Under the pieces are notes generated by a model that made no database searches, had not been told where the DNA came from, and was given only the letters and a program-made list of their open reading frames with translations. Shown here piece by piece: positions 13,706-25,052 of a stretch of 64,000 nucleotides of DNA. Made by a program: the position numbers and the translations under genes. Each line of letters begins with the position of its first letter. Position 1 is the stretch's first letter. The stretch is from the NCBI RefSeq assembly GCF_030253575.1, contig NC_080557.1:15786001-15850000 (forward strand), written 5' to 3'. Origin of the DNA: Rhododendron vialii. Its lineage: Eukaryota; Streptophyta; Magnoliopsida; Ericales; Ericaceae.

Positions 13706-14462
13706 TTAAATTAGTGCGTACGTAACTTCTGTCCTGATTTGTAAGGGTCGCAAAATGCTTATCCAATTGACTTGGAACGGATGAGGTTCTCATTTTGCCC
13801 TCCCTTGGAGATAAGGTAGGAGTATCTTCTGTTTTTTTGGAAAAATGAAGGGTAAATGTTGGAGATTGAAACCTTTTAGGTGTAACCGTTGTATTCCCCA
13901 CAAATTTTGAATTTTAAAAATAGCCAAATAAATTGGGATGGGATTGAAGGAGTGTCGGTCTCGACATGTGGTTTGTTCAAGCCCAACTTCATACTTTGTT
14001 GTCAATCTACTATTAAGTCGTACAAATAAAAAATATATATACAAGTACAAAAAATAACATCAAATTTTCAATGTTTATTTAGCTTGAATAACATAAAAAA
14101 AAAAAATCAACATCGTAATGTAATTTCAGTTATAGTACTTTATAATTAGCATAGTACTTTATAATTAGCACGATCAGATTCGAAGAAAATAACTTCTCCT
14201 TGCATTTTTTTTGAAGTAAATTTGTCAATTTAGTTGTCGTACTTTACTTATCTAAGAACTCGGGATCTGTTCCGCTAATTTTTGATTATTTGGCTTTTTG
14301 GGCTTTTTAGTTGATATATGCGGGGTTGGTTCTAACTTTTTGGAGGCTTAAAGTAAAAATAAAAAATATGGCATTTTTTGTTGGATTATAATAAGGGATA
14401 AAAAAAAAAGTAGGATAAGCCCTTACAATTCAAAAAATTTCGGCCGCAATATTCTTCAGTAT
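13706..14462. other. AT-rich spacer
   Basis: No coding or structured feature seen except a small direct repeat (AGTACTTTATAATTAGCA twice near 14132-14170) and a GTTCCGCTAA edge near 14268 shared with other foldback debris. Confidence 0.4.
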
Positions 14463-14471
14463 GAATAGGAG

Positions 14472-15301
14472 ATTTATTTTTTTTGCCAAAATGTTAGGAG
14501 GTTTCAATGATAAGAGAAACAATACATCAAGAGGAGCACGATCTTCACAACACAACGGGCAAATCAAGCTACAAGGGAGAGGCCAACAAGAAAGCACCTC
14601 ATTCCCACACACAAACCTTCTGGGCACAATATTCGCCGCAGAAAAATCGCACAACCAAACCAATGGAATCCCCTAAAGGGGAGGAAACGGCCCCATCAAG
14701 GGTAGGAAACCAAAAAAACAAATGCAGTAGAGAAAAATAAACCAAAACCTACAGAAACAAATCTACACTCCTAAATCTAGTCACCGAGATCGCAGATCAC
14801 CGCAGCAATCATACCCCACCATCTAGCAACACCAACAACTATCTCCTTCCCATAACAACAACCTTGTCAGGCTCGAACAAGCGACACCCAAACGACAAGA
14901 CTGGGTCGGCCTAATAACGCCGATAAAACTCGCACGGTGAGGAAGATTGAAAAAGAGAGCACATAGCGCGGTCTGCATGCGGACGATTGGCGCCCTTGAT
15001 GGGGAGCACCAAACTCAGGGAGGGACAGATCTGGAGAGAGAGAGGAGGAGGAAAGAGAACCCAAACCATAATCATATCATCAGACAAACTGTCGCTCTAG
15101 TTTCGGGACTTATTTGCAGTAGGATCTCACCAAGCGGCTCAACAACTCGTCATAGTACGGAGTGGACGACTGGTGATGGAGGGGTGGGGCCGTGGGGGGT
15201 GGGGTAGGGTGAGGCGGCAGCCCCAACCCCCACCAAGAAACCCTACCAAATGTTTGTAAAGAGAAGACAGAGAAAAGAAAAGTTAGAGAGAGAGGAGGCG
15301 A
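14472..15301 (-). mobile_element. Retroposed element (probable non-autonomous LINE-like), minus strand
   Basis: The direct repeat GAATAGGAG at 14463-14471 and 15302-15310 brackets the stretch. At the left inner edge is a T run, which on the minus strand is a 3' A-rich tail. The right part (5' on the minus strand) is CT-rich and GC-rich, like LINE leader sequence. No reverse transcriptase frame is present. Style and composition resemble the better-bounded insert at 62921-63864. Confidence 0.45.
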
Positions 15302-15757
15302 GAATAGGAGTATGAGTACTTGTTGGTTATGTTTGGATGACCGATGTCTCAGTAGGACTGTAGGAATATCAATATGATTTTTAAAGAATCAATTTCTTAG
15401 GATTTTTTTTTTTTAAGTAGGAGTAGGAGGATTATGATCTAGGAATTGAATTTTTAGGGTATAATACTTTAAGTAATTTCAAACACAGTTTTTGAATTGA
15501 TTCAATCCGAAACGATTATTTTGGAAATTATCAAAGTCAACATTTCTTTTTTTTATTGATTGAGTCAGGAATCTAAAATTAACATGGTGAAGGAGAGATC
15601 AAATTTCCACTTAGTTTAGGAAGTGATTCCTTTTTGAATATGTCATTATATACATTCAGAGATCATATTTTCACTCACTCTTTGAATGTGTCTTTTGGTT
15701 GAATATGTCATCCGTAATTACATTTTTATTTATGTCTCTTTCAAACGTCAAAATTAG

Positions 15758-15895
15758 ATGTGGCAAATGGGCGAGTCTGGACGGGTTGAAACAGGTTGCG
15801 GGTCAAATATGAACGGGTCAAATAGTAAACAAGTTGAAACGGGTCGGGTCGAATATGAATCAAATCAGACCCAAACACGCCCGCCCGATCCGTTT
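15758..15895. repeat. Dispersed 'GGGTTGAAACGGGT' repeat, end fragment
   Basis: GTGGCAAATGGGCG followed by repeated GGGTTGAAAC and GGGTCAAAT words. An inverted copy lies at 23582-23717, and weaker relatives at about 16968-17020 and 19925-20060. 'GGCAAATGGGC(G)GG' ends are typical of plant DNA-transposon debris; the family is not determined. Confidence 0.45.
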
Positions 15896-16689
15896 TTTTT
15901 TTTTCTTTTTTTTTTTTTCCTTCTCTCTCGTCCCCGTTTCCCCCTTCCTTCTTTTCCTTCTCTACTATCTTCCCCCGATATGGGTTGAAACACGTTCACA
16001 AATGGGCAAAACTCCGTGGGGTCTTTTGACTATATAAGCCAATTTTTAATTTTATTTATTTGTATGTTCTGCGTCATTTTTTTGTGAATTATTGTTTTGT
16101 TCAAAGAGAGGAATCAAAAAAGAAAGACAATGAACAAAATAACCCTCCCCTTTTTTTTCCCTCCTTCTTTTCCTTCATACTTATAAAGTCTATCAAATTT
16201 TGCTAAAAATGGTCCAGTTTTTTTTTTCATTCAAAATTTCCGTCCCTGAATTTTGTAGCATGTCACAATGGTAACCCTCTATTGATAGTGCTCCAAATGA
16301 GCCGAATTTAAAAATGTTCAAGCTCGGCTTGTTCACCGGACTACATAAATTGGAGTAGAGTTGCAACTACTTTGACATCAACTTGTTTATTAAACAAGTC
16401 AAAAATTTTGCTTGAGTTTAGCTATTTTACTAAACAAACAAATCATCTAGTTTTCATTCAAAAAACGAAAAAAATAAAATAAAATTGGACCATTTTTTTG
16501 CAAGATTTGATCGACTTTATAAGCAAGTGGATCCGGATCGTAACAGTACGTGGCACTTCCTCTGATAAAAGTAAGAGAGAGAGAGAGAGAAGAGGAGCAT
16601 GTGCTTTGTGACTTGTATTTTGTTTTGTGAGAGAGCCGAGTGACTGTGACTGTCCTTTGTATTGATGGCAATTCTGTAACAGAAAGTCT

Positions 16690-16812
16690 GCTTACACAGC
16701 AAAAGCTGCACAGCAGCCGTGCACAGATCAGTTTTGCGCCTTTGGAAGATCCGAGACGGGCGCAAAATTGGTTTGTGCACGGCTGCTGTGCAGCCTTTGC
16801 TGTGCAAGTAGC
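16690..16812. mobile_element. Short foldback element (hairpin of about 120 bp)
   Basis: The left arm reads CACAGCAAAAGCTGCACAGC then AGCCGTGCACA. The right arm is its inverse (TGTGCACGGCTGCTGTGCAG, then CCTTTGCTGTGCA), and GCGCC/GGCGC words pair near the centre. It would form a near-perfect hairpin. No target duplication was identified. Confidence 0.65.
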
Positions 16813-18613
16813 AGCGTTGATTCTGTAATTAGCTTGACCTTTATTTCCGTGTTTTGTGTTTCCTTCCTTGTTTTATAACAGGCTGTGAGTGTTTTTCCCA
16901 ACTCATATTGGACTCATTTTTAACTCATCTAAACTCATATAAATATGAGTTTATATAGGTCGCGGGTTAGGTTGGGTTATAAATGGACGGATTGGACGGG
17001 TTAAAAAAATATGAATTAGAATTGTCACTTCTAGTCAAAATTATGAAAAAAATATAGCATTACATTCCTATTATTGTCTCTCAAACGTTAAAATCATGAA
17101 AATATGAGATTACATTCTCATTTATCTTCAAGATTCCAGCCATCACCCTAACAAAAGAATACTCTGCCCTTGTTCGGTTGTGGATTTAGAAAAAAATTTC
17201 CAAACCCAAATTCACTTATTACCTATATATCAATCATTACTTTTATTTTTCTCTCCACTCGTTACTCTTATATCCAATCATTAATATCATTTCACTCTCA
17301 ATCCCTTTTTACTCATTATCTTATTTCCAATTATTGTATTACCTTATTTTCTCTCTTCACTCATTAGCCAAAAATGCCGCAATAATAAAAGTTGTGTTGT
17401 AAACGCGACAGATGTCATCACTAGCTTGTACGTCCCTAAAATGGTCCCAGGTTCTTAATTTGTTTCGTCCCAACCAGAGCCTTTTTCTCGGATAAAAAAA
17501 AAAAAAAAAAACCAGAGCCTTTTTCTTCTTGCGAATAGATAGAAAACAAAAACTCTTGTCAACAAAAAAGAAAATAAAAACTGCATAAATTTCGAACATA
17601 TACTTTTTTAACGTCACTTCATATTTTATCTTACAAACTGGAGTTTTTTTTTTTTAAAACAAAAAAAACAAAAGAAAAACTCGAAATATCAAACACTCAC
17701 TTTGATATTGGATCAACCAAAAAAGAGGGGGGAAAACACTCACTTAAAAATGGTATAGTATTCTAACTTAATCATCCATAGTACCAAAAAATTTACACAT
17801 TTTCATAATTTAATCATCCGTCATATAGACACAAGTAGTTTAACGATCTATCAAAATGAAACTCGATGTACTTTTCAATCCCGAAAATCGTCCGGAGTCA
17901 TTATAAATTAAGCTTCAATGAATTTTTTAAAAAAGAATGATTTTTCTATTGAATTGGACTGAGGGATAACAAATTTTCGGTGCTTAGAGAACGTTTTTGC
18001 ATACGTAGACCCACATTTTTTTGCTATTATTTTTGGACCTAGGGGTGGCATGTGCTGCCACTTCCCCCACCAATTGCCTCCGCCACTGCACCACTTTCCC
18101 ACGCCACAGGCACATAGCAATAACCATAAACGGAAAAATTTCTGTTGTGCCGTACGGATCAAAATCATATAAAAAAACGAGACACACACGTACACAAGAT
18201 ATTTACGTGGTTCGACAAATAGCCTACTCCATGTGAAAGGAGATTTCTTATTGACAGATAGATGCAAATAAAATGCTAACTGATTGCTCTTGTGCAATTA
18301 AAAGTTCGTTGAACTTAAAATCGAACAAATATTTCGAAACGCGTTGAAGTAAGAAAAACGGACAAATAAATTGGAACGGACGGAATATAAGCCTGCCATG
18401 ATTGTCTATCTATGGGTACAAGAAGATCAAACGTTTGGCACACAGAGTACATAAATACTTCCTTTTGATCTTGCAGCAAATGGGAAGAAAGCAGAACCTC
18501 CACTTCCTCTCCACATCCACAGCTTCCACCTTTCCTCCACAGTGTGGGCATCCCCCAGGGGCTTGCTCTCTCCCCAACTCTACCTCCTTTTCCTCACATA
18601 CGTACCCCAGACA

Positions 18614-18662
<49 letters not shown>

Positions 18663-19150
18663 TATATTTGTTGGTGTTTGTAGATATTTTTTGGTTTGAT
18701 AGAAGTAGCTACGATGCTATATATTGTCATGACTATGTACTTGCAGGAACTGAGGTCCCTGTAGTGCCACGACACTACAAGGGTCTATTTTGGCTATCAA
18801 TAGTTTAGATTTCATTTTGGCAAAACGGTTCGTATTTGCAAGTTAGAGTTGAGATGAGATTCGGGAAGTTGATCGTTGAGATAGACGGGTCGGGCTGCAC
18901 GCTACACCCCGTAGTGCATTTATTAAGCATTCTAACAAATTTTGGCACAAGCCAAACGTTTAATAGGATGCTTCTTGTAAAAATAGCAAACGGTTAATGC
19001 ACCTTTTACACGCACTTTCCCCCCCTTTCTTTCTCAAACCCCAATTATGGCCCTGTTTGCTAGTGAGAAACGGGGCTTCTCTAGCACTTGTCCTTTTCGA
19101 TTCAACCCAAGGACAGCTCTATTTCAAAGATCAGTTCTAATACATCTGGA
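16813..19150. other. Spacer with repeat debris
   Basis: It holds a 'GGTTGGGTTATAAATGGACG' fragment near 16970, dispersed-repeat copy 3 at about 17167-17375, poly-A/T tracts and a CT microsatellite (18617-18662). Open frames here cross simple repeats and have no recognisable product. Confidence 0.4.
18617..18662. repeat. CT microsatellite
   Basis: About 23 CT dinucleotides with no interruption. The Ser-Leu-Ser-Leu open frames through it are artefacts. Confidence 0.95.
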
Positions 19151-19300
19151 CGGTTAGAATTATAAGCACAATTAAGTTAGAATTATAAGCACAATTAACA
19201 TAACGGTTGTACGCGTAGCATTTTTGTTCAAAGATTATGGATAGGCTGAGTTTTTTTCTTTTTTCACCAATATTATATACATCAGCTAGCCTCGCCTATT

Positions 19301-19370
19301 TATTTGCATAGTTGAAAGTGGGTGTTAGTATGTTTTATTTGCATAGTTGAAAGCGGGTGTTAGTATGTTA
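19301..19370. repeat. 35-bp tandem duplication
   Basis: TTTGCATAGTTGAAAG(T/C)GGG followed by TGTTAGTATGTT occurs twice in a row with one difference. A second short tandem duplication (GTTAGAATTATAAGCACAAT) lies just upstream at about 19155-19197. Confidence 0.8.
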
Positions 19371-19379
19371 GTTCACTGA

Positions 19380-19482
19380 GGGTTCAAAAACTATCCATAG
19401 TCCTGAACTTCAAACCGCCTCTTGTGGGGCTCAAACCATGCCTCCACTAAAGGAGGCATACCAACTGAGCTAAGAGCTCATC
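19380..19482 (-). mobile_element. tRNA-derived SINE (minus strand)
   Basis: On the minus strand GAGCTCTTAGCTCAGTTGGT carries a pol III A box (TAGCTCAGTTGG, 19472-19461). The B-box-like GGTTTGAGCCC follows at 19437-19427, the usual distance. A hairpin resembling an anticodon stem (TGCCTCC..GGAGGCA) sits between them. The 3' body runs toward lower coordinates. A full tRNA fold with acceptor stem is not present, so this is a SINE head or tRNA relic, not a tRNA gene. Confidence 0.6.
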
Positions 19483-19584
19483 TATCTATCAATATATTTA
19501 TAGAAATGTGTTGATATCTCACAAGCCTCCAACTCCTAATCCTTAATTTTCTAGATTTTTTTATTTTTTTTAAGTTTTAAAATT

Positions 19585-19610
19585 GGGGGGGGGGGGGGGG
19601 GGGGGAGGGG
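19585..19610. repeat. Poly-G tract
   Basis: An uninterrupted run of about 21 G followed by AGGGGG. Similar G runs recur at 20776, 23346, 23496, 23563 and 63801. Confidence 0.9.
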
Positions 19611-20778
19611 GTGAGAGAAAGGGGAGAAAGAGATTTTGGAGAAAATATGGAAATATTATTCAATGTCCCATGGGCATTCTCACTTGGCGGCCCAATTTAA
19701 ACGCGTGTGTTTTATACGTTTTTTTTTTGAATTTTTAAAATTTCCATCATGATTAATCATCTGTCTCAATAAGAGAGTCTAAAAAGTAAAATTTGTGAAC
19801 AAAAGCGCTCACGCGCGCTTGCACACACACATATATGTATATGTATTTCGCGAGAGGGAGTTCCTAACTTCTTCGCATAGAGTTTTTTTTAAATTTTTTT
19901 TACCAAAAAAAAAAAATTACAATTAGGGGTGGCAAATTAAACCAAAACCCATTAAGAAACCCAAACCCACCTATTAAAAAATAGATCTAATCCAACCCAT
20001 TTATTAGTTGGATTAGAATGAGTTCTAACCCATTTATTGTTGGGTCTAAATTGGATCAACTTAAATGCCTAATGGGTCATGAACATTACCCAACAAAAAA
20101 ATACTGTAGCAGATTTTACGGTGAAACTAGACGGACCAAGATTTGCGATTGGGCTCCAACGGCCGAATCTTCATCGACTTCATCCAAACCCAAAGCCACT
20201 AGATTGAAACTCTAATCAATTCATTGTTTCGTTTTTTCCTAAACAAAACCCAAATTGGTTTGGGGGTTTCAATTTCACCAAAACCAAACCCAAATCAAAT
20301 TCTCCTGATGAAGTCAAATTCCCCTCCAATCCTCGACGACGAAGTCGTTACGGGGAGAGAGAGAGTTCACGGGCAAGTGGCACAGTGATTCACTGGGTGT
20401 GGCAAGTCCGGAGTCACTATAGAAAATGGGGTTTTGACAAGGAGGAAGGCAAGACTGCGAGAAGAAGGATTTGAGCCGTTTTGCTTGTCAATATTCCTCA
20501 AAATCGGAGAAAACGTGAGGCCGTGGGAAATACTAGTATAACTTGATAATTGATTTTTGTGGAAGAAAAGTACAGTAATTTTACGAGGGTATTTTAGTCA
20601 TTTAGATTTACAGGGGTAAAATGGTCATTTTAGTGTACATTGGTATTTTTAGTTATTTTAAATTTTAGTATATACTCCGTAGTATGTAATTGGGTTAATG
20701 AGCGAGGTGGGTTTGATTTTAAATAAATGGGTCGGATTGAGTATAGAATATTGAACTCGTAATTAATGGGTCTAAGGG

Positions 20779-21029
20779 GGGGGGGGGGGGCTTCTGTCCC
20801 AATTTTGGGGCCCACCCCGGTCTCTCTCCGATGATCTGAATCGTTCACTTTGTAGAGCTCGTCGAGTAGAACAATTATGCAAAAAATTAGCTTAATTGAA
20901 TATCATTAAGGGGGCCCCAAAATGGGGTGCAGCAGCACGCTGATCATCGGAGCGAGATCGGGGTGGGCCCCAAAATGGGGTGCAGCAGCACGCTGCTGTC
21001 CCCTTGGGGACAGCAGCCCCCCTCCCTCC
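20779..21029. mobile_element. MITE with hairpin terminus and 9-bp target duplication
   Basis: Inverted ends (GGGGGGCTTCTGTCCC, and the inverse of AGGGGGGCTGCTGTCCCC) are flanked by GTCTAAGGG at 20770-20778 and 21030-21038. Inside, GGGGCCCACCCCGGTCTC pairs with GAGATCGGGGTGGGCCCC. The right end also has its own hairpin, GCTGCTGTCCCC/GGGGACAGCAGC. A 9-bp duplication fits a Mutator-type element; hAT (8 bp) is possible because of the G run. Confidence 0.65.
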
Positions 21030-21364
21030 GTCTAAGGGGGTGCTCCAACTTTCAAAAAAGAAGGTTTTGGAAAAAATAATGTAATTTCAAACCCAAAAAT
21101 TATGTGTTTACGCAAATAATTTTCTTACTAATATGGATCTTGTTTGATAGATTTCATTGAGATCTTTTATACGGTGCAAAAAAAATCAAAAAATTATTTT
21201 TCATTTTCATTATATTTGAATTTAAAAATTGAAGAAAAAATACTTTTTAAAAAAGAAGGTTAGTTGGAACACCACTTAAATGGATCAATAACCTATTAAA
21301 GACCTAACACACTTATAACTTATCAAATTTGACCCAAACCTGCACATTTGAGACCCTTATGTTC

Positions 21365-21684
21365 GGACAAATAAGTCAAAGTGGCTTATTTTTTGTCGTT
21401 ATTCAAATTTTTTTCGTATCACTTGACTTATTGTCATTTTTTTTGGAGATTATTGCATCCTCACGACAAGAGGTATCTAAAAAGTAAAATTTTTTGACCG
21501 AAATCTAATTTTTTTTTGAATAAAGACGAAAATAAATCAATAAGCCAATTTTTTCGTCTTTATTTAAAAAAAATTGAATTTCGGTCAAAATTTTTTACTT
21601 TTTAGATTCCTCTTATCATGAGGATGCAATAATCCTCAAAAAATTAATAAGGACAAAAAATAAGCCACAGTGACTTATTTGTCC
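21365..21684. mobile_element. Foldback MITE, copy B
   Basis: Ends GGACAAATAAGTCAAAGTGG and its near-perfect inverse, continuing as TTATTTTTTGTC. The whole 320 bp is a long imperfect hairpin, including paired ACCGAAATCTAATTTTT and AAATTGAATTTCGGT. Same family as 6299-6623. Confidence 0.75.
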
Positions 21685-21689
21685 CATCG

Positions 21690-23215
21690 GTAATTAGCAA
21701 AGTACTACAATTATTTATTTTTTTTTGATCCGTACTACAATTATTTGATCCTTTGACCTTTTGCCTTCAAAAAAAAAAAAAAAAAAGTACAGATTTTTTG
21801 AGGAGTGGTAGAGACATAAAAAATTAAAAAAGAAAATACCCTTAAAGTATATATGAACGACTCAGATTCACTGTGCAATGCATCTGAACAGTTCATGTAC
21901 ACTTTGAGGATATTTTCTTTGTCCATTTTCTTTTCACCTTAACATTTCTCAATTTTTTATCCTAGTTGATGAGCCACATGGGTGAAATTAATGCATGCAG
22001 AGTACGGGTGAAAGCTTTACACAGTGGTACTGCATAGTGCAGCGATCACATGGGGCGCGGGACCTATAGGCTATAGGCACATATAAACTCACATTGTTTA
22101 TAAACTCACATTATTGTTTGAGATGAAGTTACAAATAATTATTCCATTGAAGGAATTTTTTTAAAGGTGGCAATTTAAATTCAGTAACGTGGTTTCATCC
22201 GAACTCTTCCATTTATAATTAGTCCATATCCATCCAAATTTAAATATGAGTTTTTTAATTGAGCCAACTTAATAAATTTACTGATTTTATAAATTTAGAT
22301 GAGTTGGAAATGGATCCAACTTTAAGAAACTCATCTATTCTTTTACCGGGGCTTTTCACGAACGAATGACGGATTCAGTTAAGGTAAAAATTCAATTTCT
22401 CGCCTCCAAACTATTCTCGGTCTCAATTATTCGATCAGATTCTCTCTCTCTCCTCTAATTAGCATATCGCACTTTCTTTGCTGTTGTTCAACCAAGTCGT
22501 TCCATTTTTTCCCATCTCTCCATCTCAAATAACTATATTTATATTCTGTTTGACATACTCCTCTCTCTCCAATTTATTTATTTTTTGATCAGATACTCCT
22601 CTCTCTCCGTGACGATCAGTCCACCACATTTTAACTCCCATGGAGGAATTTTTCAGTACTTGGTGGGTACATCTCACGTGGTATCCGCTCAGCACATTCA
22701 AACAGTTCAATACACTTTTGAACGGCTTGGATTGAAACTCTCTCTATCCTCTCACCCCAACACTTTCTCTCTCATTTTTCTCTTTTCAAATCCGAATCAT
22801 TCAAAAACGTAATGAATGGCTCGGATGCACCGAGCGAACACCACGAGGTACCGCTCGGCACTGAAATTTTTTTCACTCTCAAGGCTTAGATATCCTTTCT
22901 TTTAAGCCTAAAATGGCTTCAATACTTGTTTTTCGAAGACCTTCTTGTGAGTCAATTTTTCGAGGTCCGAGGTGATCGATAGATTTTAAACCCAAAAATC
23001 CCGTTCTTTTGTATCCTGAACGAGCGTCGTTCCACGTGCTCACTTTCAGCAGCGGGCACCAAAACAAAACTGATTCAACTGAAGGTTAGTTTTTTTTTTT
23101 TTTTTTTTAAACTCAAAAAAACTGAAGGTTAACTTGCCGATCAATAAAAAGTAAAAACTGAAAGGTTAATTAAAGTTTTTTTTAGATGCAAAAAAAAAAA
23201 TTTTTTTTACACGTT
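21690..23215. other. AT-rich spacer
   Basis: No gene or clear element recognised. Short open frames have no recognisable domains. Poly-A and poly-T tracts occur near 21765 and 23090. Confidence 0.4.
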
Positions 23216-23218
23216 CAG

Positions 23219-23583
23219 GCCTAATCCCATCCCTCACTTGTGGGAAGCTTATTAGACTTTAAAAAAAAAAAAAAACTTTTTTTCTTACACGACTAGACTT
23301 AATTTCATCCCTCACTTGTGGGGAGTTGGACAAAACTTCATAAGGATTGGATTGGATTGGGTTGGGGGGGGGGGGGGGGGGGGGGGGCTAATTTCATCCC
23401 TCACTTGGGAGAGGACCTAATTTCATCCCTCACTTGTGGGGAGTTGGACCCCGGGGGTGCCCTAATTTCATCCCTCACTTGGGGGGAGTTGGACGGGGGG
23501 GGGGGGGGGGGCTAAGTTCATCCCTCACTTGTGGGGAGTTGGACAAAACTTCATAAGGATTTGGGGGGGGGGGGGGGGGGGGG
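23219..23583. repeat. G-rich minisatellite, unit TTTCATCCCTCACTTG
   Basis: Six to seven copies of a CTAATTTCATCCCTCACTTG unit, most followed by TGGGGAGTTGGAC. The copies are separated by poly-G tracts of up to about 40 bases (near 23346, 23496 and 23563). Gly-rich open frames through it are not genes. Confidence 0.85.
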
Positions 23584-23717
23584 CGGGTCGGGTATGTCTT
23601 GACTCATATTCGACCCAACCCATTTCAACCTGCATATCATTGACCCATATTCAACCTGTCCATATTCAACCCATAACCCGTTTCAACCCGTCCAATCCCG
23701 CCCATTTGCCACCTTTA
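23584..23717. repeat. Inverted copy of the 15758 repeat
   Basis: CGACCCAACCCATTTCAACC, repeated CATATTCAACC words and a terminal CCCGCCCATTTGCCACC are the inverse of the words at 15758-15895. It could be the other end of one old element or an independent copy. Confidence 0.45.
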
Positions 23718-24014
23718 TTTTTTTTTAACGTAGAACAGATCCTCTAATGTGATGATCATGTTAGTAGATCCGAAAATACAGGGATACGATGGAGGAAGTT
23801 CTAGTTTCTAGAAAAAATATTTTTTGAAAAATAAGGTAATTTCAAACAGACAGAAGACCACAGTCTCCACTCCACCAAAAAGTTTTTTTTTAATATATTG
23901 TGTCTCTCTATAAAGCGTATAAATGTAAGTATATTTGTATTCTCTAATACGAATATATAAATTCGGTTTGATCCGGGCAAAATAGTTTTGATTTGTCATA
24001 TTTCGATTTATCAT

Positions 24015-24357
24015 GGGAAACTAATCCATGGAAGAGAATGTGGAGTCTACAGTGGCTTCAGCCTTCAGTCTGCGACAGGACCAAGCTCAAGTTGGTGGGT
24101 CCATCCAGGAGAATCTGCTCTATGTTCATACTTGACCAATTAACACTTGGCCATTCCAACCCCCCTTCACAAGTGTGCTTGACGGGTCTGACTCCGGCGT
24201 CTTGGATCCATGCGGCTTTTCTTTTCTTTTTTGTTTTGTTTGTTTGTTGTATTTTATTTTTGGTTTGTTGTTTTTCTGTAATTTCGGACCGATGGAGTTC
24301 CGGTCCTTTCTATTTTGATTATATATATAAATCGAGTTTATTTTTGTCAAAAAAATT
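24015..24357 (+). mobile_element. Probable 5'-truncated LINE tail
   Basis: The right part reads GGACCGATGGAGTTCCGGTC, then ATATATATAAATCGAG and TTTTTGTCAAAAAAA. This is the style of plant L1-like LINE 3' ends, with a short A tail. Only the last 100 bases are convincing; the left bound is a guess. Confidence 0.4.
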
Positions 24358-24918
24358 ATGAATGGTATGTAGTGCAGTGTTGGATGTGTTGGTTTGAAAT
24401 GAAAAATGTTTTCAAATGACATTAATATTATTCTTGCAATGAAGTTTGTAGTCGGATTGGATTAATTACTCCTACATCTGGACTCGAAGGATCATCTGAG
24501 TTACAATCGAACAAATTGTTAAATCCGGATAAAAAATAGAAAAGAAAAAAGAACAAATTGTTAAATTCTATCAATTTTAAAATTAATCCTAGAAATCTGT
24601 GTGTGTTTTCGACATCAATTTATCAAGGAAACGAAATTTGGTAGCAAGCACAAAGGAAAAGAAAACATCATACAATATAAGTTTGAGATGCTACTTCTTA
24701 ATTTAGGCCAGTAAATATTTACAAAATTAAGAGTTCCATCTTTTATCTTCGCTTTAGACCGGCTTTTCTTGTCCGTTGCATTTCCTATTTCACGAATCGA
24801 AAAGCAAATACAGCCCAACAAATGAATTACGTGCCTCATAAGATACGGATACTGGATATATGACGACGGATGAAAGGAAAAGCAACTGTCTTTCTCTTTC
24901 TTAAATTCTCTACGTATT

Positions 24919-25052
24919 AAAGTTGTTTATGATTTCAAAAAAAAAATCCCTAAATATAAAAGAAAAATGGAAAGAAGCTTTTATTAAAGTTGTTTATGAT
25001 TTCAAAAAACAAAAATCTCTAAATATAAAAGAAAAATGGAAAGAAGCTTTTT
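24919..25052. repeat. Tandem duplication of about 67 bp
   Basis: Two adjacent copies beginning AAAGTTGTTTATGATTTCAA and ending AATGGAAAGAAGCTTTT, differing at a few positions. No gene is involved. Confidence 0.85.

Noticed and set aside
18402..18808. Ser/Leu-rich ORFs across the CT tract
   Set aside because: Dinucleotide repeats keep frames open on both strands; no domain or splice support.
19420..19482. A functional tRNA gene
   Set aside because: A and B boxes are present but there is no complete cloverleaf or acceptor stem; a SINE head fits better.
23318..23747. Gly-rich ORFs
   Set aside because: Produced by poly-G tracts within a minisatellite.
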